Shown here: in pieces, positions 1 to 10,082 of the stretch
Numbering within the stretch: the stretch's first letter is position 1
How the letters are laid out: each line of letters opens with the position of its first letter
Assembly (NCBI GenBank): GCA_017871115.1
Contig: JAFCIZ010000002.1
Location: 1 to 64,000 of the forward strand
DNA: 64,000 bases
Origin: Cunninghamella blakesleeana
Taxonomy: Eukaryota > Mucoromycota > Mucoromycetes > Mucorales > Cunninghamellaceae
Direction of reading: 5' to 3'
Position numbers and translations under genes: made by a program
Notes under the pieces: generated by a model
The model's database searches: none
What the model was told of the DNA's origin: nothing
What the model saw: only the letters and a program-made list of their open reading frames with translations

Positions 1-69
1 TAACCCTAACCCTAACCCTAACCCTAACCCTAACCCTAACCCTAACCCTAACCCTAACCCTAACCCTAA
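1..69. repeat. Telomeric repeat, CCCTAA array (chromosome left end)
   Basis: About eleven uninterrupted copies of CCCTAA run from the first base, i.e. TTAGGG on the G-rich strand reading toward the end. This is the canonical telomere of most filamentous and early-diverging fungi (and of vertebrates). It fixes the window as a chromosome terminus, so all that follows is subtelomeric. Confidence 0.97.
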
Positions 70-90
70 ATCTTGTTTTGTCTTGTTCTT

Positions 91-141
<51 letters not shown>

Positions 142-196
142 CATATCTTGTCTCTGTTTTTAATCTTGTTCTTGGTTCTATCTTGTTCTGGTCCTT

Positions 197-245
<49 letters not shown>

Positions 246-307
246 AATATTATATTCTAAATTTTTATTTATAATCGTGGATCAGGTGGAGTTTAGGGAC
301 CCACAGT

Positions 308-380
<73 letters not shown>

Positions 381-602
381 ATATTTATTATTATTATTAT
401 TATTATTATATTAATTTTATTATATTATTATTATTATGTATCTTTTATTTCTACTTATTCTTATTTGTTTATTTATTTATTATTTAATTTGTTTATTTCT
501 TATATTTCATTTGTTTTATTATTTTTTTTTTTTGTTATTTTATTGAAAAAAAAAAAATAATTTTTTTTTATTATTAAAGTTTAAATAATAATTATATTGT
601 TG
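70..602. repeat. T-rich low-complexity subtelomeric tract
   Basis: Three T homopolymers of roughly 40-50 bases (about 94-141, 199-241, 310-354) are followed by TTTA/TTA microsatellites. No gene is supported; the apparent reading frame here is poly-Phe from the T runs. The only complex sequence is around 270-307, which holds a copy of a 21-bp inverted repeat described separately. Confidence 0.85.
287..307 (+). repeat. Terminal-inverted-repeat-like motif, left copy
   Basis: The 20-mer beginning GGAGTTTAGGGACCC at 288 occurs as an exact inverted copy ending at 9666, with one more matching flanking base on each side. The left copy lies about 300 bases beyond the stop codon of the Merlin-type transposase, so it is a plausible element end. 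A clean 8-9 bp target duplication, expected for Merlin, is not visible. Confidence 0.5.
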
Positions 603-1952
603 TTAATTATCTTCATCTGGAATATATTCTGAATGTTCACTATCACTTGCACTATCACTACTACTTTCTATCTCATTATAAGCTCTTCTGCTAGGAATAA
701 TGGTAGGAATTGTATCACTATTTGAAGCAAAAGGTACCTCGTATTCTATCTCTTCTGTATTAAAATATTCTGCATCCTCTTCCTCTTCTTCATCTTCTTC
801 GTTTAGCCAATAAAAATTTGTATCCTTAATAGCATTCAGCATACCTTCCCAAAGATTATCTTTATTTTTTCTACGCCACATAAATTCAACAAGACGGCAA
901 GGTAACAAGAGTCTAGTGCGTGTTCTAGGACGCAAATTTATTTTAATACCATTCCAGGTACCTATAAAATAAAGTTAAACTAATTATAGCTTTCATCTAT
1001 ACTCTTTTGCCTCTTTTTTTTTTTTTTTTTTTTTTACCTTCAATACTATTAGTATGACGACCACGATCATCTGGATGAACAAAATACAAGGAATGATTAA
1101 TAGTATAATGTACATAATTAAAACCTGGAAGTTGTCTAATTTGACTATAAGATGCCCAACAATCTGTATAAATAATGGAACCAGGAAGTACATGTTGACG
1201 AATCAATTCACCTAAAGTTTCAGTAGTTCTATTTTCCACCGTAATTAAAAAACATTTTCTTTCTTCTGTTCTTTCAACACCTCCAAAGACCCAAACACCT
1301 TCAACACGATGCCCGCGATGATACTTTCTCTTACCAAACTTGCTTTCATCTAATTCAACGATAATACCAGGACCTCCTATTATTAAAAAATGAAATAATA
1401 AAGTAAAAATATTTTAATATAAAATTACAATACACTAATTTTCCCTTTTTTTAATTACCAATTTGAATACTATTAATCTCCATATCAGTTTCCAACACTT
1501 TGTAGATATCCTTAATAAGTTTACCAACAGTTTTTCTTGACATACCAAACCACGTTTCATAACCAGTCAATGGAAAACGGTGAAGAAACATATAAATAAA
1601 CATCATAATCTTATTGATAGGAAAATGGTGACCAAAAAATAATGAACCAGACTTAATAGATTTCCTTTGTCGGCTCTTACGATTATTGCAATCACATTTT
1701 TCAAGACGCTCTTTACATTGCCACATAGGACCTTTATCATTAAAAAAATGAAGGCGCATTTCAGAACCACTGTCACAAGTTAAAGGAGGGTTTTGATTGA
1801 AAAAACCATTTTCTAATAGCCATCTTTAAAAAAAAAAAAAAAAAAGTATTATTATTCATTCAATATCTACAAACTTATATATTAACTTACTTAAAACAAA
1901 CCTTTTTGTCAATAAAGAGATAGCTCAACGACTCTTGTGTTGGGAGAGACAT
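603..1952 (-). CDS. Merlin-type (ISXO2-like DDE) transposase, four exons
   Basis: DNA transposase of the Merlin/IS1016 group, with an ISXO2-like DDE catalytic fold. I join exons 1891-1952, 1459-1823, 1038-1376 and 603-961. All junctions are GT-AG and keep frame, giving about 374 residues. The first ATG (1952) opens a short N-terminal exon. The next exon has the zinc-binding CDSG/WQCKERLEKCDC pattern seen ahead of ISXO2 domains. The catalytic residues are visible: D in VELDESKFGKRK, D in IIYTDCWASY and E in HTNSIEGTWNGIK. The C-terminus after about residue 300 is an acidic Asp/Glu/Ser-rich tail. No frameshift or stop is seen, so the gene may be functional. Splice sites are inferred from sequence only. 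Family assignment is confident; element boundaries are not. Confidence 0.82.
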
Positions 1953-1975
1953 AAAAATCTAAACATTCATTTAAT

Positions 1976-2330
1976 ACATTTGAAATGTAAAATGTTAAAT
2001 GGTGAAATGTATAAATTGTTGAAATGTAAAATGTAAAATGTTAATTGTTGAAATGTAAAATGTAAAATGTAAAATGTAAATTGTCAAATGAACGTTGAAA
2101 TGTAAAATGTTGCATGTTGAAATATTAAATATCAAATTAATGTTAAATTTTAAATGTAAAATGTAAAATGTTAAATGTTAAATGTTAAATGTTAAATATT
2201 AAATGTTAAATGTTGGAATGTTGGAATGTTGGAATGTTGGAATGTAAAAATGTTGAAATGTTAAATGTTGAAATGTTAAATGTTGAAATGTTGAAATGTT
2301 AAATGATGAAAGGTAGCAAATGTAAATGAC
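1976..2330. repeat. AATGTTAAATGTTGA-type minisatellite
   Basis: About 350 bases of degenerate tandem repetition of short variants of AAATGTTGAAATGTT and TTGGAATG, upstream (5') of the Merlin transposase. No coding potential is seen. It could be a subterminal region of the Merlin element. Confidence 0.75.
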
Positions 2331-2628
2331 AACGTTAAATATAAAATAATAAAAAATATTAAAATAACAATGAAAAAAGTATTAATAAAATTTAAAAAAT
2401 AAATAATAGAATATAGTTAATAGGTAAACAAATAAAATAAATCCTTTCGTAATTGCAAAATGGATGGATGAATACCTACAAAAAAAAAATTATTCCTAAA
2501 AAAAAAAAAAAAATGAAAGAAAAGGAAGAAATAAACAAAAAAAATATTAAAAAAGAAAAATAAACATAACCAGTGTTAGCAATAATGCTCTTTAATATTT
2601 TTTTTTTCCTTATTTGGGCCTGATTTTG
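2331..2628. other. Gene-free A-rich stretch
   Basis: Poly-A-rich sequence between the minisatellite and the solo LTR. I see no gene, RNA or repeat structure beyond homopolymer runs. Confidence 0.6.
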
Positions 2629-3334
2629 TGTTACTGGTGCCATGACTCCAGAGCCATAACTCCAGTGTCATGACTCCGGTGCTATGACTCCAGCGTCATG
2701 ACTCCGGTGCTATGACTCCAGCGTCATGACTCCAGCGTTATGACTCCAAACTTTATTTTATCTCTCCTCACTCTCATAAATTTTTAATTTTTATCTTTTT
2801 TTTTTGTATAAATAGAATCATTTTTTTTCTCTTTCTTTCTCTTAAATTGTCAAATTTTTATAATAAATTATTATCTATTAAATAATTATTGAACTTGTCC
2901 ACTTTATAAATCATATTTTATAATTTTAACTTATTTTACTTATAACTTATTCAAATTACTGAATTTATCTATTTTTTTATAACAAACTATATCATTTTAT
3001 TTTTTTATTTTATATTTATTTACTTAAATATATTTTTCAACAATTCAAATTTAAATTACTTTTTAAATTTTCTTATTATATTTATTTTACATTGCGGTTA
3101 CTGAAATCTCTCTTTAATCCTGCAATTATATTACACCTTTTAAAATTTTTATTTTTTTATTTCTTTATTTTTTACTTTATTTTATTTTATTTTTTTATTC
3201 CTTTATATTAAGTCGTTCTACTTATAAAACAGGAACTGGTGCTCACTGGAATTATATTATACATATCAAATATTACTTATAATACTCATTCCTCATTTCA
3301 AAAAAATAAATCTTAAACAAAAACCCACACAACA
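2629..3334 (+). repeat. Solo LTR or LTR fragment related to Gypsy-1
   Basis: The segment starts TGTTACTGG and ends ACACAACA. From about 2790 on it closely parallels the Gypsy-1 LTR: a TATAAATAGA box near 2807, TTCTCTTTCTTTCTCTT, AATTATTGAACTTGTCCAC, AAGTCGTTCTACTTATAAAAC and the motif TGGTGCTCACTGG at 3237. The first 130 bases (U3) differ and carry their own tandem repeats. No internal retrotransposon sequence follows and no matching target duplication was found, so this is a solo or truncated LTR of a sister family. Confidence 0.7.
2641..2753. repeat. 14-bp tandem repeat in LTR U3
   Basis: About eight copies of a 14-base unit of the form TATGACTCCAGCGT / CATGACTCCGGTGC. Position and ACTCC-centred composition parallel the palindromic GGAGT repeats of the Gypsy-1 U3, which suggests a repeated regulatory element of the LTR promoter. 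Confidence 0.7.
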
Positions 3335-3406
3335 CCAGTATTGAACCTTGGCCGAACAAAAAAAAACAACAACTCGCAACTTACACTAAAAAGATACGTT
3401 TTTAAA

Positions 3407-3991
3407 TGTTGTTTTATTATTTTATTATAATTCTAGTAGAAGTTATTTTTATAATTATTCTATGAATATCCGTATTTCTTTAATAAACGCGTCACTCAGA
3501 CAATACACTATTTGTTATAACTATTCTTCTGATAAAATAACAAAAGTAATTAATATAAATCTTATATCAAAAAGAGTTGTTTTTTTTATTTTATTAAAAC
3601 AATCGTCGTATTTATATTTTTTAGAGGATCTAGTACTACTTTGATTATTATTAACATTTATAATACTATTCTATAAAAATCATAAAAGCGAAAAGGATTT
3701 AATAAAATTAAGGAAAGGTTTAAAAAAAAAGAATAAGTTATACAAAAGGAAAAGTGAAGAAAAAGGAAAAAGAAAAAATAAAAATAAAAATAAAAATAAA
3801 TAAAAATGTATATTTTTTTAAATCCCGATTGTAAGAGGATTTATTTTGATTTTCCAGTGTTGGGTTTAAATTTTCGTTTTTGTTTCCTTTCTTTTTCTTC
3901 AAAGCTATTTTCTTTTTCTTTGTTATTATTGATTTTATTATTGTTATTGCTATTATTGTTATTATTATTATTACTGTTATTATTACCGACA
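3407..3991 (-). repeat. Gypsy-2 3' LTR
   Basis: 585 bp, identical by eye to 8490-9074. It contains the last 150 coding bases of gag-pol (3841-3991), so the polyprotein terminates inside the LTR. Confidence 0.92.
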
Positions 3992-6900
3992 TTATCCCCC
4001 TCCTGTTCTTTTGTTCGTCTCTGAACATTAGCATTGTGATTCTGTACACTGGTAGGTGCAACCGTTTTATCGATGTGAATAGTAAAATCAGTGGAAGTTT
4101 GTGAATTACTCAAATTACTATTATTAGTTCTATCGTTATTGTTGGTTGCTTCACGCCATTTACGCCTTTCGTTGACGGGATCATACCACGGTATAGTATT
4201 ATTTATCTCACCATATATTGGCATAAGACGATCAATATGTATCCATGCACCTACTGGTTCGCCATTTAGTGTTTCTAATTTATATGTATTATACGTGTTA
4301 TTTTTTCCAACAATTAGATATGGTCCTTTAAACTTGGGTTCTAGTCCTAAACGTCCTTCATGGGTTAGTTTAACATGGTCTCCAACTTCGAAATCAAGTT
4401 TTTTGATTGCTTTATCCCATTTTTGTTTCTCTTTATCAGATGCAATTTTTATTTTAAATGTAGCAGCTGCCCGGTGTTGACCTAATTTTTCAAGTTCTTT
4501 GGCGTTTATTTCAGCTATCGTTCGTGGGTCTTTTATAGTCAGATTATCTATGTATGGTCTTAATATATCACCTGGAATAGTAGGATCGCGCCCATATGTT
4601 AAAAAAAATGGTGATAGTCCAGTAGTACTGTGTTTGCGAATTCTACAAGCCCAAAGAGCAGCATTGATGAAATCATCCCACCTATGTAATGCGCCATTAA
4701 CATACTTCCTCAGCATTCCTTTAAATACACCGTTGAAGCGTTCGCATTTTCCATTTGTACGTGGGTGGAAAGCGGAAGTTAATAAGTGGTTAGTGGAAAC
4801 ATTAGTGATATATTTGCGGACCAGCTTACTAGTGAAATTGGATCCTCTGTCAGTTAGTATCTCTTCTGGACATCCAAATTTCATCATAATTTCATCATAA
4901 ATAAAATCAGCAACAACTTCAGCAGTAGCATCAGGAACAGCTTTTGCTATAGGCCAATTTGTCGTATAATCTACAGCAGTTATGATCCAACGATTACCTT
5001 TTAGTGTAGTAGGTAGTTCTCCTATAAAATCAAGGTGCCATCTTCCAAAAGCAGTGGGGATACGTAGCTGTGTCATTTCAGCATGTGGTCGTATATCTCT
5101 TTTTCCGTTAACTTGACATTGTGGGCATTCTCGTAACCAAGCGATGATATCTTTTTGAAAATTCGGCCACCAATACCTTTTCTTTAATAAATCCATTATT
5201 GTGATACTTCCCGAGTGTCCAAAAGCTTGGTGGTATTGATTGACAAGATCTGCTCTTTTATCATAAGGTATGAATTGTACTTCTAAACATTTATTGTTTA
5301 TTTTTAATTTTTTAAAAACTTGATTTTCTTTAACGATAAATGTATTTTTATTTTTTTGTAATAGGTTTTGTGCCGATGGTGGAATCATTTTTGTATTTTG
5401 TATCAAATAGTATTTTGGCCAATCTGTGGGATGTGTTAAAGGTGATGTATATAAAAATTCTGGTTCAGTATTGATATTATTTTGGTCATAGTTATTAACT
5501 AATTCTTTTCCTTCTTTTTTTATTATTGAGGATTCGTTTCCATCTCGTCTAGATAAAGCATCGGGCACATGGTTCTCCTTTCCTGGTTTATACTGTATAT
5601 CTGGTGCAAATAATTCTAAATCTGCCATCCAACGCGTTAATCTTTTTGTTGGTTCTTTTTGGGTTTTTAAATATTTCAACGGTAAATGATCTGAAAATAC
5701 AGTATATTTGTTTCCTTCAATAAGACAGCGCCACGTTCTTAATGCGTGTAATATGGCTAGAAGTTCTCTTTCTTGTGTTGGGTAGTTCTGTTCGGTGGGT
5801 GTTAATTTTTTTGATTCGAAAGCAACTGGATGCCATCGTAAGTAATCATCTTGTTGGAGTAGTACAGCTCCTATTCCTATATCTGATGCATCAGTTTCTA
5901 TTCTAAATGGTCTAGTCATATCTGGTGGTGTTAATACGGGTGCTGTTGTTAAAGCTTTTTTTATTTTTTCAAAACTCTGTTGACACTTATTATTCCAAAC
6001 AATTGATCTCTTTTTGGCTCCTACTCCTCGTGTTAAATCAGTAATAGGTGCAACCATTCCAGCAAAGTTTTTTATAAATCGTCTATATTGTTGTGCCATC
6101 CCAATAAATTGTCTGACTTGTTGTACATTTGTAGGTACCGGCCATTCTGTTATGGCTTTTATTTTTTGGTTACTAGGTAGGATTCCTTTTTGCGATACGT
6201 CAAATCCTAAAAAGGTTAATTTTTGAAGTCCAAACTGACATTTTTCCATATTGACTACCATCTTTGCTTTTTGTAATAGTTTTAGAACTTGGTCTACATG
6301 TTTGATGTGTTCTTCCCAGTTTTTACTAAATATTAAAATGTCATCTAGATATACCATTGCAAATTTATCCAAAATAGGTCCTAATATTTCATTCATCATT
6401 CGTTGGAAAGTGGGTGGTGCATTGGTTAATCCGAACGGAATTACTTTGAATTCGTATTGTCCATAACGTGTATTAAAAGCTGTTTTAGGTATATCTTCTT
6501 TATTAATGCGTATCTGGTGATATCCACTCTTTAGATCTAAACTTGTGAAATATTTGGCCCCGCCTAATCTGTCTAAACATTCATCGATGCGTGGTAAGGG
6601 GTGTGTATTTCTTATGGTTAATTTATTTACAGCACGATAATCAATACACATACGTAAGGTACCATTTTTCTTTTTAACAAATAAAACTGGGGCTCCCCAT
6701 GGTGACGTACTTGGTTGTATCAAACCTAATTGTAATAACTCGTCTAATTGTTTCCTCAATTCGTCTAGTTCCAACGGACTCATCTTATATGGTTGACGGT
6801 AAACCGGTTGTGCCTCTCCTGTGTTAATCATATGCTCTACTTTACGTTCAGGAGGTAATCCAGGTAAGGAATCTTTAAATATTTCTTTATATTTTTTTAT

Positions 6901-8475
6901 TAGTGATTTCCATATAGGTTCCGTAGTTATAGTTTTTGTTTTACTAGTTTTAGTTATATCTTCCATTTGTAATAAATATAATTGATTTTCCTTTGAATTT
7001 AATTTTTTTATTTGTTGGGATGAAATTAAATAAGAACATTCAGGTGATCTAATACAGGATTTCGCAGGTTGGATAATATCCATATTACCGTCTTGCTGTA
7101 GTTTCCAAGTATCATTTTGCCAATTAGGTGTGGGTGACGCCATAGTTAACCAATTTCTTCCAAGAATTAAATCATATTTTGTGTTAAATATGTATGGTTT
7201 TATTTTATAACTACACTTGTCAAACTTTATATTCATGTCGGCTTGTAGTTTGATGGTAGTGATATTTCCATCGGCAGTCTCCACTTCTTTTTCTTCTATT
7301 TTATTTAATTTATTAACAACTTTTTTCCATCTTGGAGATAGATAACAAGCACTAGCGCCACTGTCTATTAGTACTTTTAACTCTTGATCTTTACTTTTAA
7401 CGATATAAAGTGGTAATTCAGTACTTATATTATTTAGTTTTTCTAAATACTTTAAGTCATTCTTATCTTTAATAACATATAAATATTCATGGTTAGTCCT
7501 AATCGTATTTCTACCATCATCAATAACATAATTGGGATAATTTTCAGATTCGTCTTTATTCAAAATTTCATATAAAACATCATCGCTTTGATTAACAAAA
7601 TGATTTTCTTCATTATTTCTTATATAATCACTATTTTTATCTTTGTAGGCCATCATGTATGCTTTTTCATTATAGGTATTATTATTCTTATTTTCTTTTC
7701 TACTATCTACGAGTTTCCATATTTCACGTTGTCTAATTCTACAATTAGCTCTAAGGTGCCCTGGTTTTCTACAATAGTAACAAGTTTTCTTTTGATCCAC
7801 GGGTCCTCTTCTTCGAAGATTAATATTATCAAGGTCCATAGGGACAATATTATTGTCATTAATTGCTGGCTGTGAATTTACTTTAAGTCTTGAATTGATA
7901 CCTCCAATAGCAGAATCTTTTAGCAAGGCAAGATATTTGGCTTCTTCAATATTAGTGGGATTATGTGTGACTACATGTTCATTAATATTGCGTTTCAAAC
8001 CTCTAACGAATCTATCTAATCTTTCAGCTGTAGATAAGTCAGGTATTTCTAAACAGATTTTTGTGAATTCGTCTATATATTGGGCTACTGAAGTAATTTG
8101 TTGGCATTGGGCCAGTTGGTCACGGGCAGATAAAATAGACAAGGTTGGTTTGAATTGAGTCGTAATGTCTTTTTTTAACATTGTCCAAGTTCCTACAATA
8201 TTTTTTGTTGCTAATTCTTTTTCATAACTTAATAACCATACTTCTGCTGAATCTTTGAGGGTTAAAGTGGCCAGCATATACGTCTGGATATCATTCCAGT
8301 TGAATATAGTTTTATGCCTATCTACTTTGAAAATCCATTTATCGAGAGCTACTGCCGATCTTTCTCCATTATATTCGGGTAGTGGAGGTACTCGAAGGTT
8401 CTTGATATCCGCGACAAAGTTTTCTTCTGTGGGGTTACTTACCATACTACTATCTTCATTGATGGATCCTGACAT
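3841..8475 (-). CDS. Gypsy-2 gag-pol polyprotein (gag, PR, RT, RNase H, INT)
   Basis: A single 1544-residue frame encodes the whole retrotransposon replication machinery. Order: gag capsid region (about 30-190); CX2CX4HX4C zinc knuckle at 232-245; aspartic protease with DSGA at about 371; reverse transcriptase with YLDD near 710; RNase H with ETDASD near 860; integrase with an HHCC finger (near 1090-1130), the catalytic pattern DFIG / TDRGSNF / CERFN, and a GPY/F-type module (FKGPYLIVG). There is no chromodomain; the C-terminus is Asn-rich, then Lys/Glu-rich, and is encoded in the LTR. The start at 8475 (MSGSINED) overlaps the primer-binding region. Gag and pol are fused without a frameshift, as in several fungal Ty3/Gypsy lineages. 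No stop or frameshift is seen. Confidence 0.95.
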   Translation of the reverse strand: MSGSINEDSSMVSNPTEENFVADIKNLRVPPLPEYNGERSAVALDKWIFKVDRHKTIFNWNDIQTYMLATLTLKDSAEVWLLSYEKELATKNIVGTWTMLKKDITTQFKPTLSILSARDQLAQCQQITSVAQYIDEFTKICLEIPDLSTAERLDRFVRGLKRNINEHVVTHNPTNIEEAKYLALLKDSAIGGINSRLKVNSQPAINDNNIVPMDLDNINLRRRGPVDQKKTCYYCRKPGHLRANCRIRQREIWKLVDSRKENKNNNTYNEKAYMMAYKDKNSDYIRNNEENHFVNQSDDVLYEILNKDESENYPNYVIDDGRNTIRTNHEYLYVIKDKNDLKYLEKLNNISTELPLYIVKSKDQELKVLIDSGASACYLSPRWKKVVNKLNKIEEKEVETADGNITTIKLQADMNIKFDKCSYKIKPYIFNTKYDLILGRNWLTMASPTPNWQNDTWKLQQDGNMDIIQPAKSCIRSPECSYLISSQQIKKLNSKENQLYLLQMEDITKTSKTKTITTEPIWKSLIKKYKEIFKDSLPGLPPERKVEHMINTGEAQPVYRQPYKMSPLELDELRKQLDELLQLGLIQPSTSPWGAPVLFVKKKNGTLRMCIDYRAVNKLTIRNTHPLPRIDECLDRLGGAKYFTSLDLKSGYHQIRINKEDIPKTAFNTRYGQYEFKVIPFGLTNAPPTFQRMMNEILGPILDKFAMVYLDDILIFSKNWEEHIKHVDQVLKLLQKAKMVVNMEKCQFGLQKLTFLGFDVSQKGILPSNQKIKAITEWPVPTNVQQVRQFIGMAQQYRRFIKNFAGMVAPITDLTRGVGAKKRSIVWNNKCQQSFEKIKKALTTAPVLTPPDMTRPFRIETDASDIGIGAVLLQQDDYLRWHPVAFESKKLTPTEQNYPTQERELLAILHALRTWRCLIEGNKYTVFSDHLPLKYLKTQKEPTKRLTRWMADLELFAPDIQYKPGKENHVPDALSRRDGNESSIIKKEGKELVNNYDQNNINTEPEFLYTSPLTHPTDWPKYYLIQNTKMIPPSAQNLLQKNKNTFIVKENQVFKKLKINNKCLEVQFIPYDKRADLVNQYHQAFGHSGSITIMDLLKKRYWWPNFQKDIIAWLRECPQCQVNGKRDIRPHAEMTQLRIPTAFGRWHLDFIGELPTTLKGNRWIITAVDYTTNWPIAKAVPDATAEVVADFIYDEIMMKFGCPEEILTDRGSNFTSKLVRKYITNVSTNHLLTSAFHPRTNGKCERFNGVFKGMLRKYVNGALHRWDDFINAALWACRIRKHSTTGLSPFFLTYGRDPTIPGDILRPYIDNLTIKDPRTIAEINAKELEKLGQHRAAATFKIKIASDKEKQKWDKAIKKLDFEVGDHVKLTHEGRLGLEPKFKGPYLIVGKNNTYNTYKLETLNGEPVGAWIHIDRLMPIYGEINNTIPWYDPVNERRKWREATNNNDRTNNSNLSNSQTSTDFTIHIDKTVAPTSVQNHNANVQRRTKEQEGDNVGNNNSNNNNNNNSNNNNKINNNKEKENSFEEKERKQKRKFKPNTGKSK
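3992..4006 (-). other. Gypsy-2 polypurine tract
   Basis: On the minus strand AACAGGAGGGGGATAA sits directly before the TGTCGG start of the 3' LTR. This is the expected position and composition for the plus-strand DNA primer. The tract also codes for protein because gag-pol reads through it. Confidence 0.7.
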
Positions 8476-8489
8476 AGTTCAGCTACCAA
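8472..8489 (-). other. Gypsy-2 primer-binding site overlapping the start codon
   Basis: One base after the 5' LTR the minus strand reads TGGTAGCTGAACTATGTC. TGG in this position is the hallmark of a site complementary to a tRNA 3' CCA end. The ATG inside it (8475) is the gag-pol start. I could not match the site to a specific tRNA. Confidence 0.6.
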
Positions 8490-9074
8490 TGTTGTTTTAT
8501 TATTTTATTATAATTCTAGTAGAAGTTATTTTTATAATTATTCTATGAATATCCGTATTTCTTTAATAAACGCGTCACTCAGACAATACACTATTTGTTA
8601 TAACTATTCTTCTGATAAAATAACAAAAGTAATTAATATAAATCTTATATCAAAAAGAGTTGTTTTTTTTATTTTATTAAAACAATCGTCGTATTTATAT
8701 TTTTTAGAGGATCTAGTACTACTTTGATTATTATTAACATTTATAATACTATTCTATAAAAATCATAAAAGCGAAAAGGATTTAATAAAATTAAGGAAAG
8801 GTTTAAAAAAAAAGAATAAGTTATACAAAAGGAAAAGTGAAGAAAAAGGAAAAAGAAAAAATAAAAATAAAAATAAAAATAAATAAAAATGTATATTTTT
8901 TTAAATCCCGATTGTAAGAGGATTTATTTTGATTTTCCAGTGTTGGGTTTAAATTTTCGTTTTTGTTTCCTTTCTTTTTCTTCAAAGCTATTTTCTTTTT
9001 CTTTGTTATTATTGATTTTATTATTGTTATTGCTATTATTGTTATTATTATTATTACTGTTATTATTACCGACA
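8490..9074 (-). repeat. Gypsy-2 5' LTR
   Basis: 585 bp, identical by eye to the LTR at 3407-3991, and drives transcription toward lower coordinates. Flanked by TAAA at 9075, the target duplication. Confidence 0.92.
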
Positions 9075-9078
9075 TAAA

Positions 9079-9646
9079 ACTAAAAATTAAAAATATCTCT
9101 ATTCATAGTTTAAATTATTTTTGCTTATATTTTGCTTAATATCACATTTCATAATAAAATTTTCGAATATATAATATGTATTTTATATTAATATAAGTAT
9201 ACATTTTATAGATTGTTAAATTATTAATAAAATAAAAAAAATAAAAAATATTGAAAATAATATAGACTAATATTATACCAAATGAAGTTAATCACTTTAC
9301 TTTTTTTTTTAAAAAATATATTAATTTATTAAAGATTATTTTAATATTAAAATACATACTTAATTTAATGACCTTATAATATACATATATGAAAAAAAAA
9401 GAAAGAAAATATGCAATATCAGAAGAGATATACTCATTTTAAATATATAGTAAACATATTACCATATTTAGGAATTTACTAAAATTAAAGAAATGACAGC
9501 AATAATAATAATAATAAAAAAAAAAAAAAAAAAAAATCAAACGATTTTAACAACATTAGATAGACAAAAAAACGTAGATAATAAAATATTATAGAATATA
9601 CAATATAAAATAAATATTGAAAAAGATATTAGAATTCTAAGATAAC
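9079..9646. other. Gene-free AT-rich stretch
   Basis: More than 85 percent A+T by eye, with a poly-A/TAA microsatellite near 9505-9535. I see no gene or RNA. It may be the remaining part of the element bounded by the 21-bp inverted repeat. Confidence 0.6.
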
Positions 9647-9667
9647 ACTGTGGGTCCCTAAACTCCA
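9647..9667 (-). repeat. Terminal-inverted-repeat-like motif, right copy
   Basis: Reads ACTGTGGGTCCCTAAACTCC, the exact inverse of 288-307. The host of this pair is probably the Merlin element carrying the transposase at 603-1952, with the solo LTR and Gypsy-2 inserted in it. Confidence 0.5.
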
Positions 9668-10031
9668 CATCAACCATAAGTCTATTAACTCATCTTTTTA
9701 GCTAAAGATTATTTTTATTTTATATTAATATTGTTGATTACTATCCAATATTACTTTATATTATTTTATTATAATAATCGTTGATCTTTATCCGATATTA
9801 TATTTATTTTATTTTAATTTTATTACTTTGTCTATATAATTGTTGATCTTTATCCAATTATATAATTTATTTTATTTTATTTTATTATTTTAATTTTATT
9901 TTAAATTATCAATCTAAACTAAGTTGTATCTACTTATAAAACAAGATACTGGTGCTCACTGACAACTAAACTAAACTATAAAACTATCTACTTTCCAAAA
10001 CTATAAAAGGAAATTCTATTTTTCAAACAAC
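9668..10031. repeat. Degenerate LTR remnant with GTTGATCTTTATCC repeats
   Basis: Three degenerate copies of a roughly 55-base unit containing GTTGATnnnTATCCAATATTA (about 9730, 9778, 9841) precede an LTR-like end: TTGTATCTACTTATAAAACAAG, then TGGTGCTCACTG at 9950. The second half resembles the R/U5 end of the Gypsy-1 and solo LTRs, so this is an older relative. Gypsy-1 inserted immediately downstream. Confidence 0.5.
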
Positions 10032-10082
10032 TGTCGACAATGGTGATACCAATGGCGCTCCTTAAAACTAGTACTGCTTTTT

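Larger units (their letters stand above)
3407..9074 (-). mobile_element. Gypsy-2, complete Ty3/Gypsy LTR retrotransposon
   Basis: A 5668-bp element with two 585-bp LTRs (3407-3991 and 8490-9074) that look identical base for base, implying recent insertion. On the coding strand the LTRs read TGTCGG...CAACA. Flanks carry a 4-bp duplication, TAAA at 3403-3406 and TAAA at 9075-9078. One open gag-pol frame fills the inner region. A purine tract (GGAGGGGGATAA) abuts the 3' LTR, and a primer site lies one base inside the 5' LTR. It looks intact and potentially mobile. Confidence 0.93.

Noticed and set aside
78..260. 60-codon frame near the telomere
   Set aside because: It is poly-Phe from T homopolymers, with no protein-like composition.
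272..287. 8-9 bp Merlin target duplication at the 287/9667 repeats
   Set aside because: GGATCAGGT on the left and ACATCAACC on the right share only a central ATCA; not accepted as a duplication.
4091..8548. Several 60-130-codon frames opposite Gypsy-2 gag-pol
   Set aside because: They are antisense shadows of the 1544-codon frame and contain no recognisable domain.
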